Shown here piece by piece: positions 12,338-16,443 of a stretch of 16,443 nucleotides of DNA. Made by a program: the position numbers and the translations under genes. The first letter of the stretch is position 1, and each line of letters starts with the position of its first letter. Source of the stretch: Gemmatimonadota bacterium (GTDB lineage: Bacteria > Gemmatimonadota > Gemmatimonadetes > Gemmatimonadales > Gemmatimonadaceae); contig PKVB01000074.1 of NCBI GenBank assembly GCA_003131365.1, positions 19,020-35,462 of the forward strand, written 5' to 3'. Below the pieces are notes generated by a model. The model was not told where the DNA came from and made no database searches. It saw only the letters and a program-made list of their open reading frames with translations.

Positions 12338-13381
12338 GTGCAGGTCGGCGTTGATAGCTTCGCGGCAGCGCACGATGAGACCAGCCGGGCGCTGAGTCCA
12401 GCGGAGCGTCTGCGCAACCTGATCGAGGAGATCGAACACGCCGACCAGGTTGGACTCGATGTCTTCGGAATCGGAGAACACCATCGCAAGGACTTCCTGG
12501 ACTCCGCCCCCGCCGTCATTCTCGCAGCCGCGGCGGCCCGGACGAGTCGCATACGTCTCACCAGTGCTGTAACAGTCCTGAGCTCAGCCGACCCGGTGCG
12601 AGTATTTCAGAACTTCGCGACTCTCGATCTCATATCGCAGGGCCGGGCGGAAATCGTCGTAGGCCGTGGCTCGTTCGTTGATTCGTTCCCGTTATTCGGC
12701 CTCCTACTGGAGGACTACGACTCGCTGTTCGCCGAGAACCTGGACCTGCTGCTCAAGATCCGTGACAACGAGCACGTTACCTGGTCCGGCAAACATAGAG
12801 CTGCTCTGACAGGCCAGGGCGTGTACCCGAGACCACTGCAGAATCCCTTGCCGATATGGCTGGGTGTTGGTGGAACCCCAACATCATTCGTCCGCGCAGG
12901 CGCGCTCGGACTTCCTTTGATGGTCGCCATAATCGGGGGGCAAACGCACCGTTTCCGTTCGCTCGTCGATCTGTATCGCGAGGCGGGCCTGCGCGCGGGC
13001 CACTCGCCCGATCGACTCAAGGTCGGCGTGCACTCGCTCGGCTATGTCGCGGCGACGACCCAGGAGGCAGCCGATGATTTCTTTCCCGGCTACGCTCGCG
13101 CCTTCACCGATATCGGGAAGGAGCGTGGATGGCCTCCCGTCACCCGTGCGGCTTTCGACGCTCAGCGAGGTCCACAAGGCGCGCTGCTGATTGGCAGTCC
13201 CGACGAGGTTACAGAGAAGATCATTCGACATAGCGGAGCGCTGGGCGGCGTTTCACGCTTCACTTTTCAAATGAACGCAGCTTCCCTGCCCCACGCGAAG
13301 CTCATGCAAGCCATCGAATTGCTCGGCACCCGCGTCGCACCCGCGTTGCGCAAGGAACTCGCACCCGCGCTCATCCCCTAA
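12338..13381 (+). CDS. LLM-class (luciferase-like) flavin-dependent oxidoreductase
   Basis: A 347-residue bacterial luciferase-like monooxygenase with an F420- or FMN-binding TIM barrel. The N-terminus MQVGVDSFAA and the GIGEHHRKDF motif (44-53) are hallmarks, followed by AAAAARTSRIRLTSAVTVLS (the substrate and cofactor strand), DPVRVFQNFATLDLISQGRAEIVVGRGS (in part), and PLPIWLGVGGTP near the middle. It most resembles the subgroup annotated as probable LLM oxidoreductases (2I7G-like), which have the same length. The GTG start at 12338 has GGAGG six bases upstream; an ATG at 12322 opens only a 10-codon frame. It is 15 nt after the doxX-type stop and is almost certainly co-transcribed. The substrate is unknown. 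Control by the divergent HxlR regulator suggests a stress-induced detoxification function. Confidence 0.93.
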   Translation: MQVGVDSFAAAHDETSRALSPAERLRNLIEEIEHADQVGLDVFGIGEHHRKDFLDSAPAVILAAAAARTSRIRLTSAVTVLSSADPVRVFQNFATLDLISQGRAEIVVGRGSFVDSFPLFGLLLEDYDSLFAENLDLLLKIRDNEHVTWSGKHRAALTGQGVYPRPLQNPLPIWLGVGGTPTSFVRAGALGLPLMVAIIGGQTHRFRSLVDLYREAGLRAGHSPDRLKVGVHSLGYVAATTQEAADDFFPGYARAFTDIGKERGWPPVTRAAFDAQRGPQGALLIGSPDEVTEKIIRHSGALGGVSRFTFQMNAASLPHAKLMQAIELLGTRVAPALRKELAPALIP

Positions 13382-13401
13382 ACTCGCAACCGCGGTCCAG
13401 C

Positions 13402-13815
13402 CTAAACGCTGCGCCGCGCCCGGGTGAGCACGGCGGCAGCAGCAAGCGCGACGACAAACGCGGGCAGCGCCGTCATGACTGGCCATATCGCGATGGCGAT
13501 GGCGGGGAAATGGTGCTGCGTTGCCTGCGCATGAAGCCTTGCTGCGACCGCAAGTCCGAACGCCCCCAGGCCGGCAGCCAACGATGCGTGCAGCGCCGTT
13601 GTTCGAGACGAGCTACGCAGCCGAACCTGTTCGTAGACTATGTGCGCGGCGAACGCGGCGGCGCTGATCACCCAGGCGGCTAGCCGCCACGCAACCCGCA
13701 CCTGATTGGACCCGGCCGATTTGGCGAGTGCCCCGAAGACGAGACCGGCAGCAAGGTACAGGATGCCCACGAGCAGCACAGTCCGGACCCACCGCATGTG
13801 ACCTGTTGCGTTCAT
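13402..13815 (-). CDS. Small four-helix membrane protein, unknown function
   Basis: A 137-residue hydrophobic protein with about four transmembrane segments (roughly 11-31, 42-62, 74-93 and 110-131) and a basic end RARRSV. No family motif is recognised. Polar points within the membrane part are His60 (AAHIVYEQVR) and a histidine-containing loop HAQATQHHFP. The reading frame extends upstream to a TTG, but ATG 13815 (MNATGHMRW) or ATG 13797 fit a membrane protein N-terminus better. No strong Shine-Dalgarno sequence distinguishes them. It faces the flavin oxidoreductase gene tail to tail across 20 nt, and is divergent from the exported TPR gene. The hydrophobic pattern and the fit between its neighbours support a real gene; a function cannot be given. 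Confidence 0.65.
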   Translation of the reverse strand: MNATGHMRWVRTVLLVGILYLAAGLVFGALAKSAGSNQVRVAWRLAAWVISAAAFAAHIVYEQVRLRSSSRTTALHASLAAGLGAFGLAVAARLHAQATQHHFPAIAIAIWPVMTALPAFVVALAAAAVLTRARRSV

Positions 13816-13866
13816 ATGTGGCCTGACGCCCTGGTTCAACCGCAATCACGTTACAACAATTGCGAT

Positions 13867-13911
13867 GAAGTCGCATCCGGAAGTGGCGTAGGATGGCGGG
13901 AAGTCGCATCC
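13867..13911. repeat. Two direct copies of a 12-mer in the TPR-gene promoter region
   Basis: GAAGTCGCATCC occurs at 13867-13878 and again at 13900-13911, a 33-nt (about three helical turns) spacing. The first copy lies in GCGA-TGAAG-TCGC, a small dyad. The first ten bases recur at 15487-15496, at the end of the TPR gene. A pair of same-face sites upstream of 13982 could bind a regulator, but no protein is known for it. Confidence 0.45.
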
Positions 13912-13981
13912 AGTGCCTCCAAATTCCCGGGCAGCAAGAACTTGCCGTTCGCGCTCTCGAGCCGCAGAATCAAGGAGCCAC

Positions 13982-15502
13982 ATGACACGATTATCTGTCG
14001 CCGCGGCCGCGATTCTTCTCACTCTCCCCGCGGTCGCCGCGTATTCGCAGGAGCACGCACATCCCGAGGCGGCACCGACTGAAAAGTTGGGCACCGTTCA
14101 CTTCGCGACGTCGTGCAGCCCCAGCGTCGCGCCGCAGTTCGACCGCGCGGTTGCGCTGCTCCACTCCTTCGAATTTGGCGCGTCGATCCAGGCCTTCAAT
14201 GCAGTGCTCGCTGCCGACTCCTCATGTGCCATGGCGGACTGGGGGATCGCGCTCAGTCGATGGACCAATCCGATGGTGGCCGGAAATCGATCCGCCGCGC
14301 AGCTCCTTCAGGGCCAACAGGCCGTCGACGCCGCGATGCGACTCGGCGTTCACGCCTCCGACCGTGAGCGCAGCTATATACACGCCGTCAGCCAGCTCTA
14401 CGACGACTTCGAGCACAAGGATCAGCAGACGCGCGTCGTCGCCTACGCGAGCGCGATGAACCAGCTCGCGATGCAGCAGCCGGCAGACACCGAGGCCATG
14501 ATCTTCTACGCGATCTCCCTCACCGCCTCTGCGTCTCCGACGGACAAGACGTACGCAAATCAGCTGAAGGCGGGTAGCATTCTCGAAGCGCTCTGGGCGA
14601 AGCAGCCGAATCACCCGGGGCTCGCGCATTACATCATTCACACCTACGACTATCCGGCGCTCGCCGACAAGGCGCGAGCTGCAGCGGAGCGCTATGCGAG
14701 CATCGCGCCGTCCGCCGCGCATGCGCTGCACATGCCTTCGCACACGTTTACCAGGGTCGGCATGTGGCAGGAATCAGTCGACGCAAACAATCGGTCGATT
14801 AAGGTCGCGCTGAGCACCGGCTCCATCGCAGAGGCGTTGCACGCCGCCGACTACGACATGTACGCGTATCTACAGATGGGAAAGGAGTCCGAGGCGAAAG
14901 CGATTCTCGACGGACTCCCGGCACTCGCCGCGCGCTTCGACCCCAACGCAATTACTGGCGCCGCGCCCGGTTCCGCGGGCGTGTTCGCGCTGGCCGCGAT
15001 TCCGGCGCGCTGGGTGCTCGAGCGGAGCGCCTGGACCGAAGCCGCCGCGCTCGAGCCGAAAGCGAGCGCCTATCCGTACACGGAAGCGATGACCTACTTC
15101 GCCCGCGCGCTCGGCGCGTCGCATATTGGCGATCTCGCTAAGGCAAAGGCGGCCGTCGATTCACTGGCGTCGATTCAGCAGCAGTTGAGTGCGACGGGCG
15201 AAGGATACTGGTCGGAGCAGGTGGCCATCCAGCATCTCGCCGCCGAGGCCTGGCTCGATCTCGCCGAACACCGGGAGAACGATGCTCTGATGCGCATGCG
15301 CGAAGCCGCCACGCGTGAGGACGCGACCGATAAAAGCGCTGTGACACCCGGGCCGCTGGCGCCCGCGCATGAGTTGCTCGGCGATATGCTGACGGAGCTC
15401 AAACGGCCGGCCGAGGCGAGCGCGGAGTATCGCGCGACACTGCAGAAGGAGCCGAATCGCCGGCACGCGCTCCGTCGCCTCGGCTTGAAGTCGCATGATT
15501 AG
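13982..15502 (+). CDS. Exported tetratricopeptide-repeat protein
   Basis: A 506-residue protein with a Sec signal (MTRLSVAAAAILLTLPAVAAYS, cleavage near residue 20), acting outside the cytoplasm. The mature part is helical, with repeated TPR-like pairs. Examples are FDRAVALLHSFEFGASIQAF (near residues 50-70) and MADWGIALSRW, later HALHMPSHTFTRVGMWQESVDA, YDMYAYLQMGKESEAKAILDGL, and a classical C-terminal repeat APAHELLGDMLTELKRPAEA. Proteins of this length and layout, with the HMPSHTFxRxGxW segment, are common in Gemmatimonadota and Acidobacteriota genomes but have no assigned role. The ATG at 13982 has AAGGAG four bases upstream and a clear signal peptide; an upstream in-frame extension to 13913 lacks both. 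Two direct 12-mers lie in its promoter region. The phosphofructokinase gene begins 41 nt downstream. Confidence 0.88.
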   Translation: MTRLSVAAAAILLTLPAVAAYSQEHAHPEAAPTEKLGTVHFATSCSPSVAPQFDRAVALLHSFEFGASIQAFNAVLAADSSCAMADWGIALSRWTNPMVAGNRSAAQLLQGQQAVDAAMRLGVHASDRERSYIHAVSQLYDDFEHKDQQTRVVAYASAMNQLAMQQPADTEAMIFYAISLTASASPTDKTYANQLKAGSILEALWAKQPNHPGLAHYIIHTYDYPALADKARAAAERYASIAPSAAHALHMPSHTFTRVGMWQESVDANNRSIKVALSTGSIAEALHAADYDMYAYLQMGKESEAKAILDGLPALAARFDPNAITGAAPGSAGVFALAAIPARWVLERSAWTEAAALEPKASAYPYTEAMTYFARALGASHIGDLAKAKAAVDSLASIQQQLSATGEGYWSEQVAIQHLAAEAWLDLAEHRENDALMRMREAATREDATDKSAVTPGPLAPAHELLGDMLTELKRPAEASAEYRATLQKEPNRRHALRRLGLKSHD

Positions 15503-15543
15503 GATCCCCCGATGAACAGCCTGCCCCCGCTAGCTTTGGACCC

Positions 15544-16443
15544 ATGACGATCAACAAACCAACAATTGCGATTCTCACCGGCGGCGGCGACGTCCCCGGT
15601 CTCAACCCCGCCATCCGGGCGATCACGATCCGCGCGCTACGCGAAGGGTACCGCGTTATCGGCATTCGGCGCGGTTGGGCGGGACTCGTCGACTACAATC
15701 GCGACGATGGCGCCGACAACTCCGAAAGCGTGGTGGAGCTCTCGGAGGCCGTCGTGAATCGCGCCGGCCGCAGCGGCGGCACTTTTCTCCACACCTCTCG
15801 AACGCGGCCAAGCCACCTGCCACGCGCGCGCGTGCCGGCGCATCTCACCGGCTACGACGAGCCAATCAACGACGTCACGAAGGACGTGCTCCGGAACCTC
15901 GAGCACATCGGAGTCGACGTACTGATTCCGATCGGAGGCGACGACACGCTCAGTTACGGCAAACGCCTGCACGATGAAGGCGTAAACGTCGTCGCCATCC
16001 CGAAGACGATGGACAACGACGTGTACGGCAGCGATTACTGCATCGGCTTCAGTACCTGCGTCACGCGTACGATCGAGCTCACGCACCGCCTGCGCACCTC
16101 GGCCGGGTCCCACGAGCGCTTTCTGGTCATCGAGGTTTTCGGCAGATACGCCGGCTTCACGGCGCTCCTGCCGACGATGGCCGGTGCGGCCGACCGCTGC
16201 CTCATCCCAGAGTATCCGGTCGACGTCGAGCATCTCGCCGAGCTGATGACCTACGACCACAACAGGAATCCCAGCAAGTACTCGGTGGTGCTCGTGTCGG
16301 AGGGAGCACACCTCAAGACGCAGGAAGGAATGAGCTTCGAGAGCGAAGAGAAGGACATGTTCGGACACCGCAAGCTCGGCGGCATCGGTGACAAGGTCGC
16401 GGCCGCGCTCAAGGAGTATTCGCCCAAATACAACAACGGCAGG
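15544..16443 (+). CDS. 6-phosphofructokinase, predicted pyrophosphate-dependent type (3' end outside window)
   Basis: The frame is open from ATG 15544 to the end of the window (300 codons, no stop), so the C-terminus is missing. It belongs to the PfkA superfamily and phosphorylates fructose 6-phosphate in glycolysis in the cytoplasm. Motifs: TGGGDVPGLNPAIRA (12-26), IGGDDTLSYG (130-139), PKTMDNDV (153-160, with the catalytic base Asp157), and EVFGRYAG (197-204, where most family members have MGR). In ATP-dependent enzymes the second motif reads GGDGS and the third PGTIDND. An Asp in place of the Gly (Asp134 here) and a Lys in the next motif (Lys154) are the established marks of pyrophosphate-dependent enzymes. 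The reaction would then be reversible. The Shine-Dalgarno sequence is weak (TTGGACCC just before ATG). Confidence 0.93.
   Translation, partial: MTINKPTIAILTGGGDVPGLNPAIRAITIRALREGYRVIGIRRGWAGLVDYNRDDGADNSESVVELSEAVVNRAGRSGGTFLHTSRTRPSHLPRARVPAHLTGYDEPINDVTKDVLRNLEHIGVDVLIPIGGDDTLSYGKRLHDEGVNVVAIPKTMDNDVYGSDYCIGFSTCVTRTIELTHRLRTSAGSHERFLVIEVFGRYAGFTALLPTMAGAADRCLIPEYPVDVEHLAELMTYDHNRNPSKYSVVLVSEGAHLKTQEGMSFESEEKDMFGHRKLGGIGDKVAAALKEYSPKYNNGR

Noticed and set aside
11578..12354. Plus-strand 258-aa frame overlapping doxX
   Set aside because: It is Arg/His-rich with no family features, and the overlapping frame is a clear DoxX protein with its own ribosome site.
1..16443. CRISPR arrays, tRNA or rRNA genes, insertion sequences, prophage genes, toxin-antitoxin pairs
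   Set aside because: No regularly spaced repeat series, no tRNA-like cloverleaf or rRNA segment, and no transposase, integrase or phage-like protein was seen on either strand.

Overview
The window is GC-rich, gene-dense bacterial chromosome with short intergenic gaps, frequent GTG/TTG starts, overlapping start/stop codons and Ig-like or TPR exported proteins. The gene mix (orphan-looking ParA end, Ig-like lipoprotein, long-chain acyl-CoA ligase, pterin genes, NDUFA9-like SDR, GMC oxidoreductase with a Tat-exported small subunit, pyrophosphate-type phosphofructokinase) suggests a Gemmatimonadota-like soil or sediment bacterium. That placement is an inference from gene content, not a computed result. 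I see no rRNA, tRNA, IS element or CRISPR array.

Layout. (1) 1-3079, plus strand: the 3' end of a ParA-family ATPase overlaps by 4 nt an Ig-like lipoprotein gene whose signal-peptide region carries a 45-nt tandem duplication. A FadD15-type acyl-CoA synthetase follows. (2) 3054-5423, minus strand: a compact operon read as 6-pyruvoyl-tetrahydropterin synthase, then folE, then an SDR, then a Trm112-like zinc-ribbon protein. The PTPS is strikingly like the animal enzyme (C-x5-HGH), so PTPS, GTP cyclohydrolase I and the SDR could form a complete tetrahydrobiopterin route. The last gene overlaps the acyl-CoA ligase tail to tail. (3) 5424-5728: a 305-nt spacer with a perfect 11-bp inverted repeat in the operon leader. 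(4) 5729-6930, plus strand: a 57-aa two-helix membrane protein, coupled through TGATG to an NDUFA9-like SDR.

(5) 6975-10472, minus strand: an oxidoreductase operon behind a recognisable promoter. It encodes a Tat-exported gluconate-2-dehydrogenase subunit 3-like protein, a GMC flavoprotein with a four-cysteine cluster, a small lipoprotein, a 40-residue remnant of a DHA2-type MFS transporter, and a CopD/DUF2269-like membrane protein whose ribosome site lies inside the transporter remnant. No cytochrome c subunit is present. (6) 10592-13381: HxlR regulator and SRPBCC gene (minus) divergent from DoxX and a luciferase-like flavin oxidoreductase (plus), with a palindromic candidate operator between them. 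(7) 13402-16443: a small membrane protein (minus), an exported TPR protein (plus) and the first 300 residues of a phosphofructokinase whose active-site motifs predict pyrophosphate rather than ATP as phosphoryl donor.

No single obviously new defence or mobile system is present. The points most worth following are the eukaryote-like biopterin operon, the truncated transporter reused as a translation-coupling segment, the duplicated signal sequence, and the Fe-S-type GMC dehydrogenase without a cytochrome partner.
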